A DNA stretch of 64,000 nt, taken from contig DATAKL010000011.1 in NCBI GenBank assembly GCA_036261625.1, forward strand, positions 1 through 64,000, in the 5' to 3' direction. This stretch comes from JAAXKN01 sp036261625 (lineage in GTDB: Bacteria; Bacteroidota; Ignavibacteria; Ignavibacteriales; SURF-24). Below the pieces are notes generated by a model that saw only the letters and a list, made by a program, of their open reading frames with translations, searched no databases and was not told the DNA's origin. Position 1 is the first letter of the stretch. Each line of letters begins with the position of its first letter. A program made the translations under genes and the position numbers. Positions 8,443 through 17,493 of the stretch are shown one piece after another.

Positions 8443-9237
8443 TCATTTTATAAAAAAAGTTACCCTTTTCACTACACCAGAACCAAAATATCCATAAGCT
8501 CCGTTTAGCCCCGCTGAGTTACTATAGTTAAAATGATGGTCGTAATAATTTTTGTCGAAAGCTATAACAGTAATTACTGTTTTATTTATAATCGTATTAC
8601 CAATTAAATTTTTAGATACTCCTATTTTAATAGTATTACTAAAGGTAAAGCTGGAACCAGAACTTCCGCCACTAAGAGTATCACCTGAATATTCAAATTT
8701 TCTAATATTATCCTGTTCAATTATATAACCAAAAGCTCCATTGCTCCTGGTCCATTTTAGCTCTACCTCAATAAAAGAATTGTTAGGGATGTATATTGTA
8801 TCGGTTTCAGGATGGCTCGTAATATTAAAGTCTCCGGGCAGCCGGGTTGAACCGTAAGCAGTCCCCAATTTGGTTTTGACTTCCAGAAAATAAGAATGCC
8901 CTGGGGAAAAAGTATTTTTACCGGAACTATAAGAGGCGATTCCGTCTTCGGAGGCATTTAATGGAAATTCCTCTGTCCATGACGCCGAATCGGAAACCCT
9001 GACACTTGCATCAGTAATAACATGAAACCTATTATCGCCAATACTTGATGTACTAAATACTTTTATATTTTGTTCCAATGTATCTGCATTCAGCAAGCCT
9101 GCTACACTAATGTTTTTTACAACACCCGGCTGTTCGGCAGGATTATCGCATCCTGCACCTGATGCAATAATTATAATAAAGAAAAAATATATTTTAGCTC
9201 TAGAATTCAATTTCGACTCCAATTGTAGGAAGAACAA
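8443..9237 (-). CDS. DUF4249-like lipoprotein
   Basis: A predicted surface or periplasmic lipoprotein of 264 residues. A hydrophobic segment (about 16-28) is followed by Cys30 in a loose lipobox. The body resembles DUF4249 proteins of Bacteroidota: VSVAGLLN near the mature N-terminus, an ASVRVSD strand, then beta-rich sequence with a SYFLEVKT segment. It overlaps the 3' end of the upstream TonB receptor gene by 38 nt, the usual pairing for this family, so it probably works with that receptor. Ligand unknown. The family call is by pattern only. Confidence 0.65.
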   Translation of the reverse strand: MFFLQLESKLNSRAKIYFFFIIIIASGAGCDNPAEQPGVVKNISVAGLLNADTLEQNIKVFSTSSIGDNRFHVITDASVRVSDSASWTEEFPLNASEDGIASYSSGKNTFSPGHSYFLEVKTKLGTAYGSTRLPGDFNITSHPETDTIYIPNNSFIEVELKWTRSNGAFGYIIEQDNIRKFEYSGDTLSGGSSGSSFTFSNTIKIGVSKNLIGNTIINKTVITVIAFDKNYYDHHFNYSNSAGLNGAYGYFGSGVVKRVTFFIK

Positions 9238-11518
9238 ACGAGCTGGGATATTTCAGGGTTTCTTCTTCTCCTACTCGCAAATGATTATTTAGAATAATGT
9301 CATTTGGGCTGTTATAGACATTAAGGACTTGAAGATAAGGTTTGACAAATATTTTGCCCCATATAAATGAACCGGTAAGGCCAATATCAAGCCTGTGATT
9401 GTCTTCAATGCGTGAAGTGTTTTTTGTCCCGTCAATTGCTCTCCAGGCAAGTTCTTCATTCCCATACATAAAATAAGAATCTCTGGAGTACTCACTTCTT
9501 AAGTCGTGCCCGCCGAGGTATTTTCCTATTACATCGGTATATGGGGTTCCGGTAGAATATGTCCAGAAGGCACTCAGCCTCCATTTCTCAAAAATCTGGT
9601 ATCCCAGGAGAACTTTTATTATATGTCTTCTGTCGTAATTTGAATAGTAAGCAAACTGATCATTTCGCTTCACCGATTTCCCGAAAGAATACCCAAGCCA
9701 GCCTGTTATAATCCCCTTGTCTCTTTTCAGCATCACATCCACGCCTGTTGAGTATCCGACTTCAAATCTGTAACGCGGAAAATCATTATAAGACGAAGCG
9801 AGATTATGTCTGTTTTTATAATAACCTCTAAGAATAAATTCGATATCATAGGTTAGATTTTTGGTGTCGAAGCTAATCAGGCAATTATCTGAGAAGGGAA
9901 CATTGTCCTGATTTGTTGAGATAAAATATACTGTGAAAGGAGTATATATGCTCTCAGGCCTCTTTTCCTTAATTGTGTAAAGATATTGATAGTACCTTCC
10001 ATAACTAAAATTAAGAGTTGAATTATTAAATAGTTCATAATCGATAGCCAATGAAAAAGAAGGGAACAGATGCTTCAGACTTCCCAAATAGGCTCCCCTC
10101 AAGCCTCCCTGCAATAACATTTTCTCAGACAGCCTGTAGTCGAAGGTTGCAAATGCGCTGATTATATGCTCCTCAGATTTCATTGCAAACGGATTTGGCG
10201 CATAGTCATAAAATACTTCTTCGGGAGTATTTATGTAATTGCGCAGATCAGAATATCCGATGTTCCAAAAATAATTTATATTTAAGTGTTTGAATTCAAT
10301 GCCGGCATTAACCGGGTTACCGCCCGGGTCATTTTTGTACTCCAGGCTTATAGTTTTATCTTCAATATTGTTATTAAACTCGGCAGCCTCTTTTATCTCA
10401 TCTGATTTACTGAAAGAACTGCTTAGGAACGCATTCATACTGATGGTGCTTACATCATCCGGACTATAGGTCCATTTTGAATTCAGAAGAAGATTGCCCC
10501 ACCGGGGTTCAAATGTCTTTCCGCGGTAATTGCCATGAAATTCAAGCGGCAAAACATCTTTGGAATAAAATGCGCTTGTCTCAAAATGATTTCTCTTGTC
10601 AATGGAAAGGGAATATTTGAAATAGCCGTCATAAAAATAATAAGGTAAACTCTGATGAAACATTTTGGCGATGGCATCAAAATATGTCCTGCGTGCGGAT
10701 GCAATGAATGTACCTGCGGGCAGGGGGCCTTCAAGGTAAAGTTTTGATGAAATCAGTCCCAGTGAGGCCTTTGCTCTTAGCTCATCGCTGTTTCCGTTTT
10801 TGGTTGAAAGCTCAAGTGCCCCGGACAGGTATCCTCCAAGACTCTGAGGGTAATTAGACAGGTATAATTTTTCGTTACTTATTATGTCGCTATTAATTCC
10901 GCTAAAGATCCCACCGAGGTGGCTCTGATTATATATGGGGACATTATTTAATGAAACAAGGGTTTCGTCAAAATTTCCGCCAAGCACAAACAATTGGTTG
11001 CTTAAATTATTTATTGTATTTACACCAGGCAAAGCGAACAATGCTCTAAGCGGGTCAGATTCACCGAATTGCGGTATGTTTTTCAATTCCCCCGGGAGCA
11101 GCTTATAGCCTTTGGCCGAACTCAGGTCTTTTTCAAGATTCCCGACAATCGACACTTCCCCAAGGCTCACAGGTTCAGGTTCCAGGTCAAAGAACAAACT
11201 TGATGCCTCATCGTCTCGGATAACACAATATTTAATTAATGGTGCATATCCTAATATTCTCGCTTCAACCTGATAAGGTCCGGCAGGCAAGATAATTTCG
11301 AAATAACCTTTTGAATCGGTGGATATACTCCGGCCAGTATTGCTTATAATAATGCTTGCATTGGAAAGTTTTAGATCTGTCTTTTTATCGAAAACAAAAC
11401 CTTTAAGCATTCCTTTTTCTGATTGGGCATAAAGTGAACTGGAAAACAGCAGGCAGCACAGGCAACAAGCAAATATTGCACACATATTGAAGTATTTACC
11501 GTTGCCCGATTTTGTCAT
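9200..11518 (-). CDS. TonB-dependent outer-membrane receptor
   Basis: A predicted outer-membrane transporter of 772 residues. It has a signal peptide (about 1-32, ending SLYAQ), a carboxypeptidase-regulatory-like domain (about 36-115, GMLKGFVFDKKT to GYFEIILPAG), a plug domain (about 135-245, DPLRALFALPGV) and a beta-barrel ending in a terminal Phe (GVEIEF). It is smaller than SusC-type receptors, and no SusD partner is seen. The co-encoded DUF4249-like lipoprotein is the likely surface partner. The substrate cannot be read from sequence. Confidence 0.85.
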   Translation of the reverse strand: MTKSGNGKYFNMCAIFACCLCCLLFSSSLYAQSEKGMLKGFVFDKKTDLKLSNASIIISNTGRSISTDSKGYFEIILPAGPYQVEARILGYAPLIKYCVIRDDEASSLFFDLEPEPVSLGEVSIVGNLEKDLSSAKGYKLLPGELKNIPQFGESDPLRALFALPGVNTINNLSNQLFVLGGNFDETLVSLNNVPIYNQSHLGGIFSGINSDIISNEKLYLSNYPQSLGGYLSGALELSTKNGNSDELRAKASLGLISSKLYLEGPLPAGTFIASARRTYFDAIAKMFHQSLPYYFYDGYFKYSLSIDKRNHFETSAFYSKDVLPLEFHGNYRGKTFEPRWGNLLLNSKWTYSPDDVSTISMNAFLSSSFSKSDEIKEAAEFNNNIEDKTISLEYKNDPGGNPVNAGIEFKHLNINYFWNIGYSDLRNYINTPEEVFYDYAPNPFAMKSEEHIISAFATFDYRLSEKMLLQGGLRGAYLGSLKHLFPSFSLAIDYELFNNSTLNFSYGRYYQYLYTIKEKRPESIYTPFTVYFISTNQDNVPFSDNCLISFDTKNLTYDIEFILRGYYKNRHNLASSYNDFPRYRFEVGYSTGVDVMLKRDKGIITGWLGYSFGKSVKRNDQFAYYSNYDRRHIIKVLLGYQIFEKWRLSAFWTYSTGTPYTDVIGKYLGGHDLRSEYSRDSYFMYGNEELAWRAIDGTKNTSRIEDNHRLDIGLTGSFIWGKIFVKPYLQVLNVYNSPNDIILNNHLRVGEEETLKYPSSFVLPTIGVEIEF

Positions 11519-11717
11519 ATGATATTGACCAGTTTAGGTAAAGATTCGGTTTAGCAGTATTGTTTTTTCAATAGAATAATCAAATATACATCATTTAATA
11601 TTTAATTGTATAAGTATAATAACCTGTATGCTTTTAAGTACTATGATAACATACAAGTTTCATAAACTTAATTTTGTGATTCGTAGGTCAAGATATTTCA
11701 GATGAAAGGAGTGCAGA

Positions 11718-11813
11718 ATAAATATCTCTCTTCAACAATTTATTATCCTGATTTCCGGCTTCTACATAATTGCCCGGGCCATTGATATTTATTTACTCCG
11801 GGGGTATCTTTAA
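11718..11813 (+). other. Possible tiny membrane peptide or remnant
   Basis: A 31-codon frame reads as one hydrophobic segment with charged ends (core FIILISGFYIIARAIDIYLL) and stops at TAA 11811-11813. AAGGAG at 11706-11711 is spaced six bases from codon one, but that codon is ATA, not ATG, GTG or TTG. It could be a small protein with a rare start, a gene that lost its start, or chance. It resembles nothing I can name. Confidence 0.25.
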
Positions 11814-11849
11814 CTATAACAGGCTGGTGCATTTTTTGGGGATCCGGGA

Positions 11850-11893
11850 TTTTTAATCAAATTTTAAGATTCTCCTTAGGGATATTTAAGAAT
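11850..11893 (+). promoter_or_regulatory. 11-bp direct repeats upstream of the DUF2231 gene
   Basis: TTTTTAATCAA (11850-11860) and ATTTTAAGATT (11861-11871) are adjacent. After one degenerate 11-bp step, TATTTAAGAAT follows at 11883-11893. Direct repeats with an 11-bp period are typical of OmpR/PhoB-type regulator sites. The same arrangement precedes the rubrerythrin gene at 14514-14557. Confidence 0.5.
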
Positions 11894-11934
11894 TGATATA
11901 TACCTTAAATTAAAACACATTAAAGGAGAATGCT

Positions 11935-12408
11935 ATGTTTGATCACCTGCACCCTATGATAGTGCACTTCCCTATCGCACTGCTCATAGTAGGATTTTTA
12001 TTTGATGCAATCAGCCTTTTTACAAAAAAGGAATTTTTCAGCACTGCAGGCTTCTATCTGCTCATACTCGGCACACTTGGCGCCGTGGTGGCATTTTTTA
12101 CCGGCCTTAATGCCGGAGACGGAATAAGCGAGGCAGGATCGCTTAAACAGGCTCTTGAAAGCCATGAGGGCGCAGCGGAACTTGCACTCTGGCTTATGGT
12201 AATGGCAGCTGTTGTAAGAATTGCCCTGGTCGTTGCAAAAAAATACGAGGGCGGCTTCAGGTACGCTGCAATATTCCTCACTTTAATCGGCGTACTGGCA
12301 ATAGCCAGAACAGGCTACTACGGGGGCGAGCTGGTATTCCGCCATGCCGCAGGCGTACAGTTTAATCTGGGCCTTGATTCCGGTGCTGATAATTCCGGAA
12401 AGGAATAA
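11935..12408 (+). CDS. DUF2231 membrane protein
   Basis: A 157-residue inner-membrane protein with four predicted transmembrane segments (about 10-28, 38-60, 80-102, 108-128). It opens with LHPMIVHFPIALL, the hallmark of DUF2231, whose conserved histidines have been suggested to bind metal or haem. AAAGGAGA stands before the ATG. It is the first gene of a unit with a response regulator and sensor kinase, separated from the regulator by 36 nt. Function is unknown; the nearby exported rubrerythrin suggests a redox or membrane-stress role. Confidence 0.75.
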   Translation: MFDHLHPMIVHFPIALLIVGFLFDAISLFTKKEFFSTAGFYLLILGTLGAVVAFFTGLNAGDGISEAGSLKQALESHEGAAELALWLMVMAAVVRIALVVAKKYEGGFRYAAIFLTLIGVLAIARTGYYGGELVFRHAAGVQFNLGLDSGADNSGKE

Positions 12409-12444
12409 CTTTTTTTTGGAACATTTCCGGGGAGCTGGAGAACC

Positions 12445-13113
12445 ATGAGACTGCTGGTTGTAGAGGACGAACAGGGAATTGCTGATTTCCTGAAAGACGG
12501 TCTTGAAGAGGAGGCCTTTGCTGTGGACGTGGCCCTGGAGGGGCGCAAGGGCCTTGAGATGGCTGAGGTAAATGACTACGATCTGATACTCCTCGACTGG
12601 ATGTTACCTGGTATGAGCGGAATAGAACTCTGCCGCCAGCTCCGGAAATCGAAAAGCAATATCCCCATAATTTTCCTTACCGCAAAGGATACCGCGCAGG
12701 ATGCCGTCTTCGGACTTGAAACCGGAGCAAATGACTATGTAAGAAAACCGTTCGAGTTTGAAGAGCTCCTGGCCAGAATAAGAGTGCAGTTAAGACAAAG
12801 CAGCACTGAGCATTCAATTCTTAAACTGGGCGGCGTGGAGCTCAACCTGGATACACACCAGGTCTTTAAGGGCTCTAAGGAGGTCTTACTTACTCAGAAG
12901 GAATTTGCTCTACTTGAGTTTCTTTTGAGGAATAAAGGAAAAGTATGCACAAGGACCCGCATAATTGAGCACGTGTGGGATATTCATTTTGAGGCCGATA
13001 CATCCGTTATCGACGTGTATATAAATTTCCTCCGTAAAAAACTCGACGACGGGACGGGCAAAAGTTTTATTCATACAGTAAGAGGCGCAGGCTACATTGT
13101 ACGTGAAGAATAA
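12445..13113 (+). CDS. OmpR-family response regulator
   Basis: A two-component transcription regulator of 222 residues. The receiver domain (about 1-118) has acidic residues at the N-terminus (VVEDE), the phospho-acceptor Asp51 in LLDWMLPG, Thr in FLTAKD and Lys in RKPFEFEELLAR. The C-terminal winged helix (about 128-222) contains LTQKEFALLEFLLRNKGKV and VDVYINFLRKKLD-type motifs (here IDVYINFLRKKLD). The next gene, its probable kinase, overlaps by 17 nt. Matching 11-bp direct repeats before the DUF2231 and rubrerythrin genes are candidate binding sites. Confidence 0.93.
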   Translation: MRLLVVEDEQGIADFLKDGLEEEAFAVDVALEGRKGLEMAEVNDYDLILLDWMLPGMSGIELCRQLRKSKSNIPIIFLTAKDTAQDAVFGLETGANDYVRKPFEFEELLARIRVQLRQSSTEHSILKLGGVELNLDTHQVFKGSKEVLLTQKEFALLEFLLRNKGKVCTRTRIIEHVWDIHFEADTSVIDVYINFLRKKLDDGTGKSFIHTVRGAGYIVREE

Positions 13114-14509
13114 ATTATATGTAAAGAATAACTTAAGCCTTAAGAACAGGATAGCTCTCTTTTTCATGATTGCAACGGCAGTCCTGATTACACTTGTTTT
13201 TGCAACCATTTATGTTGTCGTCTATAATACTGTATTCAGCCACCTCGATTCGGATCTTGAGGCAGAATCTGTTGAAGTCCACAGAAACCTTGTTGTCTTA
13301 AACGACCGCTTTGTAGTTACAAATACCGGCGAGTGGATGGAAAAAGAGCACAGGCAGATTGAGGTGAACCCCACCTTTGTTCAGATTGTTGATAAAGACG
13401 GCAATCTGATAAAGAAGACCGGGAACCTGCTCTATGGAAATCTTAAGTTTGACGCTTCAATTAAAACAAAAAAGTTTTTTGACGGCGAGCTTTCACGCGC
13501 ACCCATAAGGCAGGTGCAGATGCCCATTCAAAACCCTTCCGGAAATACGCTCGGATACCTCATTATTGCTATACCCCTTGAGGAATCGGCCCTTGTTTTA
13601 AGAAACCTGCGTAACGTTTTACTTGTGGCAATTCCTCTCGTGCTGATACTTCTTTACTTCATTACAAAGTTCATTGCGGGTAAGAGCATGGCGCCAATTG
13701 ATACTGTAATTTTAACGGCAGAGAAGATCACAAAGGAAAATATAAAAGAAAGAATAGAACTCCCCATACATAAGGATGAACTTTATACTCTGACCCACAC
13801 AATTAACAGCCTCCTGGACCGACTGCAGGATGCAGTCTTAAGAGAAAAGCAGTTTACATCCGATGCCTCGCATGAGCTCAGGACCCCGCTTGCTGCAATT
13901 AAAGGCACGCTTGAGGTTTTGATTAGGAAACCCCGTAGCGTGGAGCAGTATGAAACAAAGATCAGATACTGCATTGGTGAAGTAAACCGTATGGCAAACC
14001 TTGTAGATCAGCTCCTGATGCTGGCCAGATATGAAAGCGGCAAAATAGAACCCCGCACGGAGAAAGTGGATATAGCCGAAACGGTTGAACAGACGATCTT
14101 AAGAATGCAGCAGGCGATAAATGCCAAAAGGATTTCCGTAAGCTTTGACAGTGAAGCCCCCTTGTACGTAAACGCAGACAGGGCGATGCTGGAAATAATT
14201 CTGGACAACATAATTTCAAACTCGATAAAATATTCCGAAAGTAACAGCTCAATAAATGTAGAGCTGAAAACTGAGAACGGGAAAGCCCTCTGCATAATAG
14301 AGGACTGCGGTATGGGGATGGAAGAAGAGGAAATAGAAAAGATTTTCGACAGGTTTTACCGCATAGATGAATCGCACAGCTCCATTGTTACCGGAAACGG
14401 GCTTGGGCTTGCGATAGTAAAAAAACTGGCCGATCTTCAGAAGCTCCGCCTCCAAGTACAAAGCCGCCCCAACCAGGGCACCACATTTACCATCTATTTC
14501 AACGATTAA
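13097..14509 (+). CDS. Sensor histidine kinase
   Basis: The partner kinase of the preceding regulator, 470 residues. It has a transmembrane segment (about 21-43), a periplasmic sensor region (about 44-170), a second transmembrane segment (about 174-193) and a HAMP linker. The HisKA box is SHELRTP (His259). The HATPase domain has an N box (DNIISNSIKYS), a G1 box (EDCGMGM) and a G2 box (GNGLGLAIVKK). The chosen TTG start lies inside the regulator gene; GTG at 13103 is an alternative. The signal sensed is unknown. Confidence 0.92.
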   Translation: MYVKNKLYVKNNLSLKNRIALFFMIATAVLITLVFATIYVVVYNTVFSHLDSDLEAESVEVHRNLVVLNDRFVVTNTGEWMEKEHRQIEVNPTFVQIVDKDGNLIKKTGNLLYGNLKFDASIKTKKFFDGELSRAPIRQVQMPIQNPSGNTLGYLIIAIPLEESALVLRNLRNVLLVAIPLVLILLYFITKFIAGKSMAPIDTVILTAEKITKENIKERIELPIHKDELYTLTHTINSLLDRLQDAVLREKQFTSDASHELRTPLAAIKGTLEVLIRKPRSVEQYETKIRYCIGEVNRMANLVDQLLMLARYESGKIEPRTEKVDIAETVEQTILRMQQAINAKRISVSFDSEAPLYVNADRAMLEIILDNIISNSIKYSESNSSINVELKTENGKALCIIEDCGMGMEEEEIEKIFDRFYRIDESHSSIVTGNGLGLAIVKKLADLQKLRLQVQSRPNQGTTFTIYFND

Positions 14510-14513
14510 ACCC

Positions 14514-14557
14514 TTTTTAAGCAATTTTTAAGAATCCATTAACCTCCTTTTTAGGAA
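14514..14557 (+). promoter_or_regulatory. 11-bp direct repeats upstream of rubrerythrin
   Basis: TTTTTAAGCAA (14514-14524) and TTTTTAAGAAT (14525-14535) are adjacent. A third, weaker match, CTTTTTAGGAA (14547-14557), lies 22 bp on. Order and phasing match the set at 11850-11893, and the distance to the start codon is similar (91 versus 85 bp). Confidence 0.55.
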
Positions 14558-14604
14558 AACTGATAGATTATTTTATAATCACTAATATCAAAAGGAGAAA
14601 TACT

Positions 14605-15225
14605 ATGTTCAGAAGATCTTTTTTAATATTAATTATTACGATTTTTGCCGCTTCTTTAACTTATGCCGCTAAACCAAATAACGCTCTGGCATTGAAAATT
14701 GAAAACCTGAAGGCTGCCTTTAAAGGGGAAACTACTGCAAGTGCTAAATATGCGGCTTATGCAAAAAAAGCAAAAGAGGAAGGATATCCGAGAATTGCAC
14801 TCTTGTTTGAAGCCGCCTCATTCTCAGAGGCAACACATGCAAACAACCATAAAGCTGCACTTTCTGACCTGGGCACACAGCCCGACAAGGTGACACCTGA
14901 ATTTACCGTTAAATCCACAAAGGAAAACCTGCATGACGCAATTAACGGCGAAACCTATGAAGTTACAACCATGTACCCCGACTTTATAAAAGCTGCCAAC
15001 GAAAATATCGAAAAGATATCTCTTAACTATGCCTACCTTACTGAAAAGAAGCATAAGGAAATGTACAAAAACGCTCTCGAGCAGCTTCAGTCAGGAAAGG
15101 AAAACACACTCTCCGGGACTTATGCCGTCTGCACAACGTGCGGCAACACTTACGACGGCCCAGCCCCGGACAGATGCGGCATCTCAATGACGCCGAAGGA
15201 CAGATTCAAAACATTTAAGCTATGA
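14605..15225 (+). CDS. Exported rubrerythrin-family protein
   Basis: A 206-residue rubrerythrin with a clear signal peptide (about 1-21, ILIITIFAASLTYAA), so it should act outside the cytoplasm. The ferritin-like domain (about 28-165) carries the di-iron ligand pattern (KGETTASAKY, FEAASFSEATHANNH, NGETYEVTTMYPDF). The C-terminal rubredoxin-like segment has CTTCGNTYDG but then RCGISMTP where RCPxCGTP is usual, so the fourth iron ligand is Ser. It may be a peroxide-scavenging or iron protein of the periplasm. AAAGGAGA precedes the ATG. It is probably controlled by the adjacent two-component system. Confidence 0.88.
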   Translation: MFRRSFLILIITIFAASLTYAAKPNNALALKIENLKAAFKGETTASAKYAAYAKKAKEEGYPRIALLFEAASFSEATHANNHKAALSDLGTQPDKVTPEFTVKSTKENLHDAINGETYEVTTMYPDFIKAANENIEKISLNYAYLTEKKHKEMYKNALEQLQSGKENTLSGTYAVCTTCGNTYDGPAPDRCGISMTPKDRFKTFKL

Positions 15226-15240
15226 TGTCACTTGAAAATA

Positions 15241-15280
15241 AAAAGGCATGGCTGAACAACAATATTCAGCCATGCCTTTT
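15241..15280. terminator. Bidirectional terminator
   Basis: A perfect 16-bp stem (15241-15256 with 15265-15280, core GGCATGGCTGAA) around an 8-nt loop, with an A-run on one side and a T-run on the other. It separates the convergent rubrerythrin and sensor kinase genes. Confidence 0.92.
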
Positions 15281-15297
15281 TAAGAGCAGACAAAATT

Positions 15298-17418
15298 CTA
15301 ATTAAAGATCACCTTGAATACCGAGCCCTCTCCCTTCCTGCTCTCGACTTCAATTAAAAGGTTATTCATTTCACAGTATTTCTTTACCAGTGCAAGCCCC
15401 AGGCCGTTGCCTTCGTATTTTCTTGTGTATCCCTGCTCCTCCTGTGAGAATGGCTTGAAAAGATTCGGCAGGTACTCCTCAGAGATCCCTATTCCTGTAT
15501 CATAAATGCTGACTGCCAGGTCCTCATTTTTATTCTTTTCCACGCAAATGCTTATTTTCCCCTTTTCGGTATACTTAACAGCGTTGTTTACCAGATTGTT
15601 GAAGATCTGTCCCACCGTATATTCATCAGCTAAAACTCTCACGTCCTTCATGCCGGTCCTGTTTTCCAGCGTAAGCTCAATTCCCTTTTCAGCTGCCTGA
15701 CGGCTGAACTCCATGTGCAGCTTTTCAAGTATGTCTTTCATAAGGTCGAACCTCTTGGGCAGGAGCTCATATGTGCCGGTCTGGATTTCAGACATGTTAA
15801 GTATGAGATCCACGGTACGTATAATCCTTTTGCCTGCATTTCTTATAATGGAAAAGCTGGTCGAGAGGTCCTCTGGCATTTTACCATCCAGTTCCTCTTC
15901 CAGGAGGCTCGAGAAGCTTAAGATTGAATTTATCGGGCTTCGGATCTCGTGCGACATCTGCGCCAGGAATTCACTTTTAAGCTTATCGGATTTCTCAGCT
16001 TTTTCCTTCGCCTCCAGGAGTTCCTCCTCAGCCTGCTTGCGCCCTGTAATGTCGCGCGCCACAGTTGTAAAAGACTGCGGCCTTCCGTTTGAATCGTAGA
16101 CCATTCCGGCGCTGAATTCAACGGGAAACTCGTGCCCGTCACGGCGTATGAACTTAGATTCAACATTCCTGATATTCCCTTCAACCAGGAGCCTTTTCAT
16201 CTGTTTTTCCAGATCGGGCCTGTCCTCAGGAGAAACCATATCCAGGGAATTTTTTCCTATAACCTCATCCGGAGTCTCAAAACCGAGCATGAAGGCCGCC
16301 TGCTGGTTGCAGGCCAGAATCTTTGAATTCATGTCTACCAGTGTAATTGCATCAGGGGAGAGTTCCACCAGGGTTCTGAATTTCTTCTCCGAATCCTTCA
16401 GGGCCTTCTCGGCCAGTCTGCGCCTTTTTTCCTCTTTTATTATGGCTTTTGCTTTTACAGCATAATAGAGATAAATCAGAATGCCGCCGGTCAGCAATAC
16501 AACTATTATCAGCCACTTCAGTATGAATCCTCTCATAGCCCCGAGCACCTCCTTTTCAGGAGTGGATACTATAATTGACCAGAACTGATCGGCAATATGA
16601 ACAGGAAGATAAACTGCATGCATATGAACCGCTTCCTGCCTGCTGCCTGTACCGGAGGTATCGTAGTAGTATTCACCAGAGCCGGTTTTCCCCCGGAGGA
16701 CCTTTCCTAACATTGCAAGGGCCGACGGAGAGTTCTTAAATACTTTTGCTACCGGCTCAAAATTGTTGGCCGGAACGGAATTGTAGAGTATAGTCCCCTC
16801 GTGGCTTACAATCCATGCCGAACCGCTCTGGCGTACATGTATATCTTTTAAGTAATTATGGCTCAAAATATCAAAAGGAACCAGGACTGCAATTGCGCCT
16901 TTGAACTTTCCTTGTTCAAAGACCGGGGTATAGTAAGCTACGCTCTTGAAGCCCTGTACTGCATCAAAAACATCGCTTAAAACGGTTTTACGCCTCCGAA
17001 GAAACCTCTTTACATGCGGCTGATGCGATATGTCGCGCCCGATCAGATTCCTGTCATAAGGAACTGTATAAATAATCCTGCCCGTAGAATCGATGCGGGT
17101 TACCGCCCTGATTTCACTGGAGTGGCTCAGGTAGAAGTGCTTAAGCAGATCTTTGCCGTTCTGGTCCAGTTTGGCTATGTCACTCAGGCCGGAGAAGTAG
17201 CCCAGCATTTCCTTATAATGGTTAAAGAAAGAATGTATGCCAGTAGCCGCCTGCCGGGCATGCACAAACTGTTCGGAATTAAACTGCTTTACTGTCTCCT
17301 TTTTTACATCGTCATATGCTGAATAGAGAAGGTATCCGCTAACTAAGATCAGCAGGCACAAGAGCAGGAATTGTTTTATATAACCCATGGTTCCGGTTTT
17401 ATCTTTTACTTTTGGCAA
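15298..17418 (-). CDS. Cache/PAS sensor histidine kinase
   Basis: A membrane sensor kinase of 706 residues. It has a transmembrane helix (about 13-33), a large extracytoplasmic Cache-like domain (about 40-290, with TRIDSTGRIIYTVP and AYYTPVFEQG), a second helix (about 300-325) and a PAS domain (about 345-465, LVELSPDAITLVD, ending in a PAC motif DITGRKQAEEEL). HisKA is MSHEIRSPINS and the HATPase has DTGIGISEEYL and GNGLGLALVKK. No response regulator is adjacent, so it is an orphan whose partner and ligand are unknown. Confidence 0.92.
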   Translation of the reverse strand: MPKVKDKTGTMGYIKQFLLLCLLILVSGYLLYSAYDDVKKETVKQFNSEQFVHARQAATGIHSFFNHYKEMLGYFSGLSDIAKLDQNGKDLLKHFYLSHSSEIRAVTRIDSTGRIIYTVPYDRNLIGRDISHQPHVKRFLRRRKTVLSDVFDAVQGFKSVAYYTPVFEQGKFKGAIAVLVPFDILSHNYLKDIHVRQSGSAWIVSHEGTILYNSVPANNFEPVAKVFKNSPSALAMLGKVLRGKTGSGEYYYDTSGTGSRQEAVHMHAVYLPVHIADQFWSIIVSTPEKEVLGAMRGFILKWLIIVVLLTGGILIYLYYAVKAKAIIKEEKRRRLAEKALKDSEKKFRTLVELSPDAITLVDMNSKILACNQQAAFMLGFETPDEVIGKNSLDMVSPEDRPDLEKQMKRLLVEGNIRNVESKFIRRDGHEFPVEFSAGMVYDSNGRPQSFTTVARDITGRKQAEEELLEAKEKAEKSDKLKSEFLAQMSHEIRSPINSILSFSSLLEEELDGKMPEDLSTSFSIIRNAGKRIIRTVDLILNMSEIQTGTYELLPKRFDLMKDILEKLHMEFSRQAAEKGIELTLENRTGMKDVRVLADEYTVGQIFNNLVNNAVKYTEKGKISICVEKNKNEDLAVSIYDTGIGISEEYLPNLFKPFSQEEQGYTRKYEGNGLGLALVKKYCEMNNLLIEVESRKGEGSVFKVIFN

Positions 17419-17493
17419 ATTTACAAAATACAGGTAAAAATACTGAATTATTTCCTAAAACCAAACTTCCCAATATTTCCCTCCCTTTCTTCC

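Larger units (their letters stand above)
11519..11934. other. Intergenic region between divergent genes
   Basis: 416 bp separating the TonB receptor from the DUF2231 gene. It holds a small hydrophobic reading frame (11718-11813) and a set of 11-bp direct repeats (11850-11893), described separately. The rest is AT-rich with no recognisable structure. Confidence 0.6.
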
